This document shows positions 1-8,191 of a DNA stretch of 22,333 nt, piece by piece. The stretch is from positions 1-22,333 of the forward strand of contig CAZDML010000022.1 in NCBI GenBank assembly GCA_964506645.1. The letters are read 5' to 3'. Made by a program: the position numbers and the translations under genes. Source of the DNA: CAZDML01 sp964506645. Its GTDB lineage: Bacteria > Elusimicrobiota > Elusimicrobia > 2-01-FULL-59-12. How positions within the stretch are numbered: the stretch's first letter is position 1; the number at the start of each line of letters is the position of its first letter. Under the pieces are notes generated by a model. That model ran no database searches and had not been told where the DNA came from. It worked only from the letters and a program-made list of their open reading frames with translations.

Positions 1-1865
1 ACCATGCCCGCGCTGTCACGTTTATGATCGCTGATGGTATTTTGCCGTCGAATGAGGGCCGCGGTTACGTGCTTCGCCGGCTTTTGCGACAAGCCGTTCG
101 CGCAGGGAAAACACTGGGAATTAACGACCCTTTCTTGTATCAGCTCACCGGCACGGTGGTCGATACGGTCAAAGCGACCTATCCCGAAACCCAGCAGCAC
201 CGCGAAACGATTCGTTCGGCCGTCAAACTGGAAGAAGAACGCTTCCTCCAGACCCTCGATACCGGGACCCACATCTTGGAAGATATGGTGAAATCGGCGA
301 AAGGCAAAAAACTAATAACGTTGCCTGGAAAAGATCTATTCCAGCTCTATGAGACGTATGGGTTTCCGTTTGAGTTGACCCGCGAAATGGTTCAAGGATT
401 AGGCCTTCAAGTCGATGAAGCCGGGTTCCAGAATGCACAGAAGGAAGCAGCGGATATCGCGCGCCTGGCCTGGAAAGGATCCGGAGCCCAGGACGTGGAG
501 CATTACCGTCAATGGAAAAATAAGCTCAAAGGAACCGCTGAATTTGTCGGTTATAAAATCCTCCGTACGGAAACAACGGCCCCCGGTCCCCTCTACCGCA
601 TTAAAAATGAGAAATGGGAAGAAGTAACAACGCTCTCCGCGGGTGACGAAGGGGAAATTTTCTTACAGAAGACACCCTTTTATCCCGAAGGGGGTGGACA
701 AGTAGGCGACACGGGAACCCTTGAATGGAAAGGTGGAAAGGCCCTCGTCCTGGATACGCAGAAGCCTCTTGGGCCACTCGAATGGAACTTTATTGTGAAC
801 CGCGTCAAAATCGTAGAAGGGACACTCTCTTCCAAAGAGATGCTCACGGCCCAAGTCGACGACGTGCGTCATGCCTCGACCATGCGCCATCATACAGCCA
901 CCCATATTCTCCACCAGGCGCTGCGCGATGTCCTGGGGAAACATGTGACCCAAGCCGGATCCCTGGTCGCCCCGGATCGCCTGCGTTTTGACTTTAATCA
1001 CACGGCTGCACTCTCCCCTGAAGAAATCCGCAAAGTGGAAGATGCGGTGAACGAAAAGATTCTCTTCAACTGGAATGTCACGGCGTGTTTAATGAATCGC
1101 GAAAAAGCCCAAGAGATTGGCGCCATGATGCTCTTTGGCGAAAAATATGGTGACACGGTGCGCACCGTCGCTATTTCTCAATACACCGATTGCGAACATG
1201 CCAAAGACGCTTGGAGCTTGGAGCTCTGTGGGGGAACCCATGTGCACCAGACCGGGCAAGTCGGCTTTTTTAAGATTTTTGGTCAATCCTCGGTCTCTGC
1301 TGGGGTGCGACGCCTCGAAGCCCTGGCGGGCCCGATCGCCATGCAGGCGATTCGCAAGATGGAACAAAAGCTCAATGCCGTTGCGGATGCACTCAAAACG
1401 TCGCCTGAAGAAGTCGTCCAGCAGTCCGATAAATTAAATACCCGCATGCGCCAGCTAGAAAAAGAGCTCAGTGAAGTTAAAAAGGCCGCACGCGAAGGCA
1501 CGCTCAAGCGCGAAGCGCTGCGAAAGGAAACGGTCGGGAGTATCACGTTTGCCGCTCTACGTATTGATGACTTGGATACCAAGGAACTCCGCGATGAGGC
1601 GGATCGCCTACGCGACAGTGAGAAACTGGGGATGGTGCTCCTGGCTTCGGTCAAAGAAGAGAAAGTCAGTTTCGTTGTCTCCATGGAAAAGCAGATCTCT
1701 CAAATACTCGCCGCCGGCACAGTCGCCAAAGAGTTTGCCGCGCTTCTCGAAGGATCGGGCGGCGGTCGCCCTGATTTTGCACAAGGCGGGGGGAAAAATC
1801 CTGCATTGCTAGATCCCGCTTTAAAACAAACCGAATCACTGGTCAAAAAATCTCTGCGCCCGTAG
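1..1865 (+). CDS. alaS: Alanyl-tRNA synthetase, 3' part (5' end outside window)
   Basis: Charges tRNA-Ala with alanine and hydrolyses mischarged Ser/Gly-tRNA in the cytoplasm. The reading frame is open from base 3, before the first ATG at 24, so the gene enters from the left. By family length (about 870-880 residues) roughly 260 N-terminal residues, including most of the class II catalytic core, are missing. Visible are the end of the catalytic region (LPSNEGRGYVLRRLLRQAVR), the editing domain with zinc-binding HTATH (about bases 892-906) and CGGTH (about 1227-1241), a coiled-coil stretch (about 1360-1520), and the C-Ala domain ending in the conserved GGGRPDFAQGGG. The last codons and the TAG stop lie inside the acceptor stem and D-arm start of the following tRNA gene, an overlap of 10 nt. 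Family identity is certain. Confidence 0.97.
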   Translation, partial: HARAVTFMIADGILPSNEGRGYVLRRLLRQAVRAGKTLGINDPFLYQLTGTVVDTVKATYPETQQHRETIRSAVKLEEERFLQTLDTGTHILEDMVKSAKGKKLITLPGKDLFQLYETYGFPFELTREMVQGLGLQVDEAGFQNAQKEAADIARLAWKGSGAQDVEHYRQWKNKLKGTAEFVGYKILRTETTAPGPLYRIKNEKWEEVTTLSAGDEGEIFLQKTPFYPEGGGQVGDTGTLEWKGGKALVLDTQKPLGPLEWNFIVNRVKIVEGTLSSKEMLTAQVDDVRHASTMRHHTATHILHQALRDVLGKHVTQAGSLVAPDRLRFDFNHTAALSPEEIRKVEDAVNEKILFNWNVTACLMNREKAQEIGAMMLFGEKYGDTVRTVAISQYTDCEHAKDAWSLELCGGTHVHQTGQVGFFKIFGQSSVSAGVRRLEALAGPIAMQAIRKMEQKLNAVADALKTSPEEVVQQSDKLNTRMRQLEKELSEVKKAAREGTLKREALRKETVGSITFAALRIDDLDTKELRDEADRLRDSEKLGMVLLASVKEEKVSFVVSMEKQISQILAAGTVAKEFAALLEGSGGGRPDFAQGGGKNPALLDPALKQTESLVKKSLRP

Positions 1866-1930
1866 CTCAACGGATAGAGTACTGGCCTCCGAAGCCAAGG
1901 ATGGCGGTTCGATTCCGCCCGGGCGCACCA
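1856..1930 (+). tRNA. tRNA-Arg (anticodon CCG), CCA encoded
   Basis: A cloverleaf folds by eye. The acceptor GCGCCCG (1856-1862) pairs with CGGGCGC (1920-1926), followed by discriminator A and encoded CCA (1928-1930). The D-arm is GCTC/GAGT (1865-1880). The anticodon stem is CTGGC/GCCAA (1882-1898) with loop CTCCGAA, giving anticodon CCG (1889-1891), which reads the Arg codon CGG. The T-arm is GGCGG-TTCGATT-CCGCC (1903-1919). The outermost anticodon-stem pair is C-A and one D-stem pair is G-T; all other pairs are Watson-Crick. The acceptor matches the bacterial tRNA-Arg(CCG) pattern. It overlaps the alaS 3' end by 10 nt and lies 16 nt upstream of sppA, so it probably sits inside a polycistronic transcript. 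Confidence 0.95.
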
Positions 1931-1946
1931 TTTTGTAAGGAGCTTC

Positions 1947-2876
1947 ATGAATAGACTTCGATCCACCCAAACCCTGTTTATTCTCTACGCCATTGCTCTT
2001 CTGGTCACACTGGCATCCCTCTTTCCGCGACCCACACGTTCTATTTTTAAAATGAAGTCCACAAAACCGAGCGGCTCCCTGGCCATCGTACGCATTCAAG
2101 GACCCATTCGCTCAAGCCAGCAATCCTCCGCATGGAATACGTCCGATGCGGAAGACATCGCGCAGCGCCTGCACGCTATTTCAGAAGATGAAAAAGTGAA
2201 GGCCATTCTTCTGCGCATCAATTCCCCGGGCGGGACAGTCGGCGGTGTTCAGGAGATTTACACCGAGCTGCAGCGCTGCCGAGCCAAGGGGAAAACGATT
2301 GTGGCGTCTTTGGGGGATATTGCTGCATCCGGTGGCTACTACCTGGCTGCCGCCAGCGACCATATCGTCTCGAACCCGGGCACGATCACGGGCAGTATCG
2401 GGGTGATAATGGAATTTGGCAACCTTGAAGGACTCTTTCAAAAATTGGGGATACGGCTTCAAGTGATTAAAAGTGGCGCTTTCAAAGATATCGGTTCGCC
2501 GGCACGTCCGCTCACCCCGGAAGAAAAACGACTCCTGCAGGCAGGCATTGACGATGCCTACGCTCAATTTGTCGATGCGGTGGCTCAGGGCCGAAAAATG
2601 CCCCTGGATAAAGTGAAACTTCTGGCCGATGGCCGCATTTTCACAGGACGGCAAGCCCTGAAGGCAGGACTCGTGGATGAGCTCGGCAATGAACACGATG
2701 CCATTCAATCTGCGATTCGGCTGGCCAACTTGCCAGAAAAACCGGTGCTCCTGGAAAGCAGCGAGAAACCCCTTCTCTCCTTCATGCGTCAGCTCAGCAG
2801 CCAGTTCTCCTGGGCGCCTCTGGCCGCGCTCGTGGACCGTTCGACTTCGGACATGACACTGGAATATCGCTTCTAA
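1947..2876 (+). CDS. sppA: Signal peptide peptidase SppA (single-domain, 36K type)
   Basis: Membrane-anchored serine protease (S49 family) that degrades signal peptides left after secretion. The 309 residues contain an N-terminal membrane anchor (about residues 8-26) and one S49 domain, as in Bacillus SppA rather than the double-domain Escherichia coli enzyme. The catalytic dyad is visible: Ser128 in DIAASGGYY and Lys180 in SGAFKDIGSP. The 52-residue spacing equals that of the known Ser/Lys dyad in Bacillus SppA. The substrate-groove motif INSPGGTVGG is at 91-100. A clear AAGGAG ribosome site at 1937-1942 lies 4 nt before the ATG and just 6 nt after the tRNA CCA end. The stop overlaps the next ATG (TAATG). 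The product would release peptides in the membrane, in keeping with the peptide importer downstream. Confidence 0.93.
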   Translation: MNRLRSTQTLFILYAIALLVTLASLFPRPTRSIFKMKSTKPSGSLAIVRIQGPIRSSQQSSAWNTSDAEDIAQRLHAISEDEKVKAILLRINSPGGTVGGVQEIYTELQRCRAKGKTIVASLGDIAASGGYYLAAASDHIVSNPGTITGSIGVIMEFGNLEGLFQKLGIRLQVIKSGAFKDIGSPARPLTPEEKRLLQAGIDDAYAQFVDAVAQGRKMPLDKVKLLADGRIFTGRQALKAGLVDELGNEHDAIQSAIRLANLPEKPVLLESSEKPLLSFMRQLSSQFSWAPLAALVDRSTSDMTLEYRF

Positions 2877-3481
2877 TGAAATCTTTTCTGGATAAAAATA
2901 ATTGGGATTGGATTTTCCTTTCTCCGGAGGACATCCTCCAAAACGATCGCTTAAGACCGCTCCCGGGAGTCATCGGGCTTATTCTTCTGGTGTCCGCTAT
3001 CTTCTCTCATGCTCTGGCCGACACCTTTATGAAAAAATCGGCGTATCACTTTTTCTCCAACCCACCGTTGCTCCCGACTCTGGGTCTCAAATTTTCTGCC
3101 CATGCCTGGACGTGGGGGATCGCTGTTATCATCATTTATGAAATCCTCAAACTGTGCAAAGGTGCACCACTCTCGGTCTGGGACTGGATCAAACTCAGCG
3201 CGATGGCGCTCGTTCCCTATCACCTCATGCTGCCCATCGCTCTCCTCACAAAACCTTTCGGGTTTTTGGGACTCCTGACCTACGGTCTGGCGAAGGTCGT
3301 CGTGTTGTTTGCGGTCCTCAAGCGATTCATGGGGGTCGCGGAGAATCAGACACACTGGCCGGCCTGGGCTTGTCTATTGACCGCTGTCATGCCGTTTTTC
3401 CTAACCAGTCTCGTATTTTTGTTGCTACTCATCGGCAGTCTTTCACTCTTAAGCCTTGGGCTCGTTGCAGCACTTTGGTAG
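2876..3481 (+). CDS. Yip1-like polytopic membrane protein
   Basis: A 201-residue integral membrane protein. It opens with a soluble stretch containing FLSPEDILQNDRLRPLPG, followed by about five hydrophobic segments (around residues 28-43, 75-92, 112-130, 133-150 and 163-200). This layout (a short cytoplasmic leader with a proline, then five membrane passes) resembles the Yip1 family, whose bacterial members have no settled function. That assignment is by general pattern only. It starts on the A of the sppA stop (TAATG), so the two genes are translationally coupled. No catalytic motif is visible. Confidence 0.6.
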   Translation: MKSFLDKNNWDWIFLSPEDILQNDRLRPLPGVIGLILLVSAIFSHALADTFMKKSAYHFFSNPPLLPTLGLKFSAHAWTWGIAVIIIYEILKLCKGAPLSVWDWIKLSAMALVPYHLMLPIALLTKPFGFLGLLTYGLAKVVVLFAVLKRFMGVAENQTHWPAWACLLTAVMPFFLTSLVFLLLLIGSLSLLSLGLVAALW

Positions 3482-3491
3482 AATTCCACCT

Positions 3492-3866
3492 ATGTTAATG
3501 ATCGTTATCCCTGTTCTTCTGTCCCTGGTGTTCGGCCCCGGTGTAGGGCAGCTCTACAACCGTGAATTTAAAAAGGGTCTCTGGCTGATTGGGGCCAGTT
3601 TTGTTCTCCTCATCGCCTTTTCCGCCTGGCTCAGCCGTGCTGCTTTTCCTTATCTTCCAACAGACGTTCAATCCATTGACCGAGAGCTGCTGCGGACGAT
3701 TATTCAAGACCACATCGTCAAAGAACATACCGTCACGTTTTATACGTACGAACTGCTGCTGGGCCTGATCTGGGTCTATGGTGTTGTGGATGCCTATCTC
3801 GGCGGAATGCGTCGCCGGCAGAGCGGTTCAGTCCCCGAATCGACTACCCCTGAAGGAGGCTTATAA
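3492..3866 (+). CDS. Small membrane protein, function unknown
   Basis: About 124 residues from the ATG at 3492 (a second in-frame ATG is at 3498). The open frame runs back to 3456, but that would overlap the upstream gene, so the later start is preferred even though no strong ribosome site is visible. There are two or three membrane segments: residues 4-17, 28-48 and a C-terminal one near 85-105. The first is followed by GPGVGQLYNREFKKG, a pattern found in small TM2/DUF5683-like membrane proteins in which a hydrophobic hairpin follows PGxGQxY. The C-terminus is short, basic then acidic (MRRRQSG onwards). It sits between the Yip1-like gene and the Lrp-domain gene in the same tight operon. No function is assigned. 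Confidence 0.7.
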   Translation: MLMIVIPVLLSLVFGPGVGQLYNREFKKGLWLIGASFVLLIAFSAWLSRAAFPYLPTDVQSIDRELLRTIIQDHIVKEHTVTFYTYELLLGLIWVYGVVDAYLGGMRRRQSGSVPESTTPEGGL

Positions 3867-3869
3867 ATC

Positions 3870-4103
3870 ATGGTCACAGGTCTCGTCCTTATTCGTCTCA
3901 CGTCCGGTCGCGAAAAAATTACGATTCAGAAACTTAAAGAAATTAAGGGCGTCTCCCATGTGTCTGCCGTGTTCGGACGCTGGGATCTGGTTGCCGATAT
4001 TGAATCTCTCGACTTACCGACCATGACCAATGTCGTTGTCGGAAAAATTCGCGCTGTTCCCGGCGTAACCTCCACCGAGACACTCGTTACGACGGCCATT
4101 TGA
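3870..4103 (+). CDS. Stand-alone Lrp/AsnC ligand-binding (RAM) domain protein
   Basis: A 77-residue protein made only of the alpha/beta RAM (regulation of amino-acid metabolism) domain found at the C-terminus of Lrp/AsnC regulators, without the N-terminal DNA-binding helix-turn-helix. The pattern is typical: a first strand GLVLIRL, a helix IQKLKEIKGVSHV, the FGRWDLVADIE turn that lines the ligand site, and a C-terminal strand GVTSTETLVT. Members of the family bind amino acids as dimers or octamers, and stand-alone forms are known in bacteria and archaea. Only 3 nt separate it from the preceding stop, and its own TGA overlaps the TTG start of the next gene. Placement next to proteases and a peptide importer suggests, by inference, sensing of an amino acid. 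Confidence 0.85.
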   Translation: MVTGLVLIRLTSGREKITIQKLKEIKGVSHVSAVFGRWDLVADIESLDLPTMTNVVVGKIRAVPGVTSTETLVTTAI

Positions 4104-5326
4104 CCGCTCGACCTTTCTCACCGCTCCAGGGCGTCACCTCTTTCCGGCTTGCCGGGGGACTCAGACTCCTACTTAAAGAAGATCACACGACGCCGCTGGT
4201 CTCTGCCCATGCCTGGGTTCATGTCGGTTCCATCGATGAAAACGACCAGACTTCCNNNNNNNNNNAAGGTACCGCGAGTCATACCGCGGCGGACATCTCA
4301 CGCTGGGTCGAAGCGATGGGCGGTGCCATCAACGCGGAAACGGCCAAAGAATATACCCATTACTACATCGATGTTCCCAGCGCAGGCGCGCAGCGTGCCG
4401 TGAGTCTCTTAGGGGAACTGATGCATCGTGCGATTCTGGATCCGGTCGAATGGCAGCGGGAATGCCCGGTCATCCTGGAAGAGATCAAACGCCGCAATGA
4501 CGACCCCGATGTTCTCGTGTGGGACCTCTTAAGCCAAGCCGTTTATCAGGATCCACGTTTAAAACGCTCGGTCATTGGTTCTCCTGAAACGGTGGCGGGC
4601 GTGACACGCGATCAATTGTGGGACTTCTACCGGACCTTCTACACCACCGGACGCTGCGTGGTCGTGATCGTAGGAGATTTCAAATTAATAGCGATGAAGG
4701 CCTGGGTCGAAAAAGCATTTGAAGGCATGCCGGTAGGAAATGAACGCCAGCCTCCGAATTTAATTGAAACCGGATATACACCGCAGGAGCTCACACTGCG
4801 TAAATCTGTCCAGCAAACGTACACCGCCTACGGCTTTCCGACGCCGCCCGCGACGCATCCGGATCAGGAAGCACTGGATTTATTGGCGACCATTTTAGGG
4901 GAGGGTCGAAATTCCCGCCTTGTCCATACCTTGCGCGAAGAAAAGAAACTCGTGTGGTCGATCAGTGCGGCCAATATTACACAAGAAGGACCTGGCATCT
5001 TCGGCGTCTTTTCCGAGTGTGATAAAAAGAACCAACCCAAACTTCCCAAGGCTGTGGAAACGATCTTGCTCGGTTTAAAGAAGAAGCAGCCTTCGCCAGC
5101 AGAAATTCAGCGCGCCAAAAACATGATTCAGAATAGCTGGTTGCAGAGTTACGAAACCTACCACAATCAGGCCTCAACGATCGGCTCTTTCGCTCTAGAC
5201 AACCACCTTGATCGGCTGGAGCAGTATCTTCCCAAGCTTATGAAGCTGACCGCTAAAGACTTAAAATCGGTCACCGAGCGTTATATCGAAACCATGCCCC
5301 TCAGCCACGTCGCCGTCCATGGCTAA
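4100..5326 (+). CDS. M16 zinc peptidase, probable catalytic subunit (broken by N gap)
   Basis: About 408 residues as given, typical of the short M16B peptidases. It starts at TTG overlapping the previous stop. The 10-N gap (4256-4265) falls where the HxxEH zinc motif belongs, between GSIDENDQTS and GTASHTAADISRWVEAMGG. The second metal/catalytic region is intact (PVILEEIKRRNDDPD) and supplies the downstream Glu ligand, so this was most likely the active partner. The C-terminal domain has SRLVHTLREEKKLVWS, with Trp where active single-chain enzymes usually have Tyr in the Arg/Tyr pair. It overlaps the second M16 gene by 8 nt. Together they look like the heterodimeric M16B pairs in which one subunit carries the zinc site and the other the Arg/Tyr pair. 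Location (periplasm or cytoplasm) is unclear because no signal peptide is seen. Confidence 0.88.
   Translation: MTARPFSPLQGVTSFRLAGGLRLLLKEDHTTPLVSAHAWVHVGSIDENDQTSXXXXGTASHTAADISRWVEAMGGAINAETAKEYTHYYIDVPSAGAQRAVSLLGELMHRAILDPVEWQRECPVILEEIKRRNDDPDVLVWDLLSQAVYQDPRLKRSVIGSPETVAGVTRDQLWDFYRTFYTTGRCVVVIVGDFKLIAMKAWVEKAFEGMPVGNERQPPNLIETGYTPQELTLRKSVQQTYTAYGFPTPPATHPDQEALDLLATILGEGRNSRLVHTLREEKKLVWSISAANITQEGPGIFGVFSECDKKNQPKLPKAVETILLGLKKKQPSPAEIQRAKNMIQNSWLQSYETYHNQASTIGSFALDNHLDRLEQYLPKLMKLTAKDLKSVTERYIETMPLSHVAVHG
4256..4265. other. Assembly gap (10 N) inside M16 gene
   Basis: Ten undetermined bases. The flanking codons read TS before the gap and N-A-A, G, T after it. Family comparison expects about 11 residues ending in a GT box here (GLSHFLEHMLFK-like), so the true missing length is probably about 34 nt, which keeps the same reading frame as the 10-base placeholder. 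Confidence 0.95.
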
Positions 5327-6563
5327 TAAAGTTCATCGTTGGAGACTCTCGAACGGTCTGACGGTCCTCTATGAGCGCCGACCCGGTCTCCCGCTTGTCT
5401 CGGGATCTCTCTTCTTTCGTACGGGCAGTCTCTGGGAAACGACTTCGGAGGCAGGACTCGCCAACATGACCACCGAGTTATTGATTCAAGGGACACGACG
5501 CCGTTCAGCCTACGCCATTGCTGATGTCGTTGAAAGCATGGGAGCGACTCTGGGACTGCAATCGGGGGAAGACCATGCCGAGGGTGGTTTTACCGCACCC
5601 GAAGAACACCTGCCGAAGATTTTCGATGTGATGCTGGACGTCCTCACCGAGCCGAGCTTCGCCCCTAAAGAAATCCAAAAGGAGAGGGAAAGCATTTTAG
5701 CCGATCTGGCCAGCCGACAAGATACGATCTTCAACCGCGCCTACGACACCTTTAACGCGCTCTTTTACGGCTCGCATCCGTATGGCAGACCGGCCGATGG
5801 CGTGCCCGCCACGGTCAAGGGGTTCAGGCGAACCGATCTGCAAACCTGGCATCGAGAACACATCCGGCCCGAAGGAGCTGTCTTTTCCTTGATCAGCAGC
5901 AGACCCGTGGGAGAAATTGAGAAGCTCGTCGAGCGCTACTTCCGTTCCTGGAAGCGGAGAGCGACACCTCTACAGGACTGGCCCGCTGTCACCCTCGACT
6001 TTCCCAAGGCGGGGAAATACCAGAAACTCGAGAGCACCTTTGAGCAGGGCTATCTGATGGTGGGGGTACCGGCACCGGTACGCCGCGATCCGGATGCGTT
6101 GCCGCTTAAAATTTTAAATACCCTTTTAGGCGGCGGCATGAGCTCTCGACTCTTCTTGAAACTACGTGAAGAAGCTGGATTGGCCTACGAAGTGTCTTCG
6201 TTTTTTGCCAATCGGCCGTTACCGAGCCAATGGATTTTTTATCTCGGGCTGCCAGGAGAAAAGATTCCCACAGCCCATCGCCTGCTGAACCAACTTCTTG
6301 TAGAACTCCAGGACAAGGGCCCCACCCCAGAGGAAGTCAAGCAAGCCAAGCAAATGATTCGCGGGGGGTTTTTAATGGATCACCAGACCCGACGTAGGCA
6401 ATCGTGGTACCGCGGCTGGTGGGAATTCCAGGGCCGGGGATGGGAATACGATACGCAGTATGTGACCGAAATTGATGCGATCACACTAAAGCAGGTACGT
6501 GCTGTGGGACAAAAACTACTTGCGCAGCCCCGTGTCACTGTAGAAGTCACACCAAAATCATGA
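5319..6563 (+). CDS. M16 peptidase-family protein, non-catalytic partner
   Basis: A 414-residue M16B-family protein lacking the zinc site. The HxxEH position reads GLANMTTELLIQGT and the distal Glu region reads SILADLASRQDTI, so no metal ligands remain. The C-terminal substrate-binding half keeps the Arg/Tyr pair in SSRLFLKLREEAGLAYEVSS, and LNTLLGGGMSSRLF is well conserved. In known two-subunit M16B peptidases the zinc-free subunit supplies exactly these residues, so this is read as the structural/substrate partner of the gene immediately upstream (8 nt overlap). No signal peptide is seen. Its stop overlaps the start of the peptide-binding protein (ATGA), tying proteolysis to peptide import. 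Confidence 0.9.
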   Translation: MANKVHRWRLSNGLTVLYERRPGLPLVSGSLFFRTGSLWETTSEAGLANMTTELLIQGTRRRSAYAIADVVESMGATLGLQSGEDHAEGGFTAPEEHLPKIFDVMLDVLTEPSFAPKEIQKERESILADLASRQDTIFNRAYDTFNALFYGSHPYGRPADGVPATVKGFRRTDLQTWHREHIRPEGAVFSLISSRPVGEIEKLVERYFRSWKRRATPLQDWPAVTLDFPKAGKYQKLESTFEQGYLMVGVPAPVRRDPDALPLKILNTLLGGGMSSRLFLKLREEAGLAYEVSSFFANRPLPSQWIFYLGLPGEKIPTAHRLLNQLLVELQDKGPTPEEVKQAKQMIRGGFLMDHQTRRRQSWYRGWWEFQGRGWEYDTQYVTEIDAITLKQVRAVGQKLLAQPRVTVEVTPKS

Positions 6564-8191
6564 GAAATCGAGAGAAGAAAAGTGAAAAACGAGGTCAAAA
6601 AGGCGTCTTTCGTTTTTCCTTTTTCGTTTCGCTGCTCTCGTTTCTTTCCGTTTCCACTCTGTGCGCTGCTCCGATTAGAGGCGATGCCTATGTCGATTGC
6701 TCGATTGGCGACGCCAGCTTCCTCAATCCCATTCTGGCCACTGACAGCGCCTCCAACGACATCAACGGCCTCGTTTACAACGGCCTGGTTAAATACGACA
6801 AGAACATCCAGTTGGTGGGGGACCTCGCCGAATCATGGGACGTGAAGCGCGGGGGGCTCGAAATTGTCTTTCACTTACGCAACAACGTCCGGTGGCACGA
6901 CGGCCAGGCGTTTACAGCGGATGACGTTCTCTTTACCTACCAAAAACTTCGGGATCCCAAAGTCCAGACACCTTATGCCAGTGATTTTGATGATGTCGCC
7001 TCCGTCACCGCACCCACACCCCATACCATCCGCGTCCTCTATAAACGGCCGTTCGCCCCGGCACTGGCGTCCTGGGGGATGGGGATGGTTCCCAAACATA
7101 TTTATGAAAAAGGGGATTTCAACACGAATCCCGCCAACCGTGCGCCCATCGGGACGGGCCCCTATAAATTTAAACAATGGAAAACAGATCAATACATTTT
7201 GCTCGAAGCCAACGCCGACTATTTTGAAGGCGCTCCCCAGATCCAGCGATACATTTACCGTATTATCCCGGATTCTGCGGTCCAATTTTTGGAAATGCGT
7301 AATCAGTCAGTCGATACGATGAACTTGACGCCCGACCAATACCGAGCTTACGATTCAATTTTTGAGAACCATAAACGTTACCGCTACCCGTCTTTTTCCT
7401 ATGTCTATATGGGGTTTAATCTGCGCAACCCGCTGTTCAGTGACAAACGGATCCGTCAAGCCCTGGCTTATGCCATCGACCGGGAGACCTTGGTCAAAGG
7501 ACTTCTCCTAGGTATGGGTCAGCCCATCACGGGTCCCTTCCCGGTGTCATCGTGGGCTTATAATAAGGATGTGCCGCAGTTTCCCTACGACCCGCAGAAA
7601 GCACTCGCCCTCTTTGCCGAAGCCGGATGGACACCCAATGCCCAGGGATACTTGATAAAAGAGGGGAAGCCTCTCACCTTTACGCTCATGACCAACCAGG
7701 GGAACAAGGTACGAGCGCTGGCTTGTGAAGCCATCCAGCAACAACTTAAAAAGATTGGAATAGACGTGAACATCCGAATTATGGAGTGGTCGACGTTTAT
7801 TCATCAGTACCTGGATAAAAAGGACTTTGAAGCCATTGTGATGGGCTGGCAAGTCGGCCGGGACCCGGACAATTACGCCATGTGGCATTCGTCCCAACAG
7901 CGTGAAGGACAGTACAACTTTGTCAGCTACTCCAACCCGGAGGTCGACCGCTTGCTGGTTGAAGGACGTGCTGTCTTTGATTTCAAGAAACGCCAGCAGA
8001 TCTACTGGAAAATTCACAAGGATATTGCCGCCGATCTGCCGTATCTTTTCCTTTATTGTCCGGACAGCTTGGTCGCTATTCACAAGCGCTATGTCGGCCC
8101 GGAAGTGGCGCCAGCGGGCCTGGGCTGGAACTTCCGCGAATGGTATGTGCCGCTTGAGAAACAACGCTACAGAACGGTGCTTCAGCCATGA
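6560..8191 (+). CDS. Peptide ABC transporter substrate-binding protein (SBP family 5)
   Basis: A 543-residue extracytoplasmic peptide receptor of the DppA/OppA class. The N-terminus is basic (MRNREKKSEKRGQKG), then a hydrophobic signal segment (residues 17-36) ending STLCA-AP, best read as a signal peptidase I site. The Cys is not in a good lipobox. The family signature follows: LAESWDVKRGGLEIVFHLR and VRWHDGQAFTADDVLFTYQK. The lobe II marker RIRQALAYAIDRETLVKG is also present, and the C-terminal region ends in a typical WNFREWYVPLEK. It overlaps the M16 gene by ATGA and the permease by ATGA. It delivers di- or oligopeptides to the downstream permeases. Substrate length preference cannot be read from sequence. 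Confidence 0.94.
   Translation: MRNREKKSEKRGQKGVFRFSFFVSLLSFLSVSTLCAAPIRGDAYVDCSIGDASFLNPILATDSASNDINGLVYNGLVKYDKNIQLVGDLAESWDVKRGGLEIVFHLRNNVRWHDGQAFTADDVLFTYQKLRDPKVQTPYASDFDDVASVTAPTPHTIRVLYKRPFAPALASWGMGMVPKHIYEKGDFNTNPANRAPIGTGPYKFKQWKTDQYILLEANADYFEGAPQIQRYIYRIIPDSAVQFLEMRNQSVDTMNLTPDQYRAYDSIFENHKRYRYPSFSYVYMGFNLRNPLFSDKRIRQALAYAIDRETLVKGLLLGMGQPITGPFPVSSWAYNKDVPQFPYDPQKALALFAEAGWTPNAQGYLIKEGKPLTFTLMTNQGNKVRALACEAIQQQLKKIGIDVNIRIMEWSTFIHQYLDKKDFEAIVMGWQVGRDPDNYAMWHSSQQREGQYNFVSYSNPEVDRLLVEGRAVFDFKKRQQIYWKIHKDIAADLPYLFLYCPDSLVAIHKRYVGPEVAPAGLGWNFREWYVPLEKQRYRTVLQP

Noticed and set aside
663..1001. Long antisense frames within alaS and other genes
   Set aside because: They lie opposite strongly conserved coding sequence, lack ribosome sites and show no recognisable protein pattern.
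1882..1898. tRNA-Arg as a degraded pseudogene because of the C-A pair in the anticodon stem
   Set aside because: Only the terminal pair is mismatched. Acceptor, T-arm, anticodon loop and encoded CCA are intact, so it is taken as functional.
5319..6563. Second M16 protein as an active zinc peptidase
   Set aside because: Both zinc-ligand regions are replaced (NMTTE for HxxEH, and no distal Glu), so activity on its own is not expected.
6560..6680. Lipoprotein signal on the peptide-binding protein (Cys in STLCAAP)
   Set aside because: Positions before the Cys (S-T-L) do not match a lipobox, which needs Leu at -3 and small residues at -2 and -1. A signal peptidase I site fits better.
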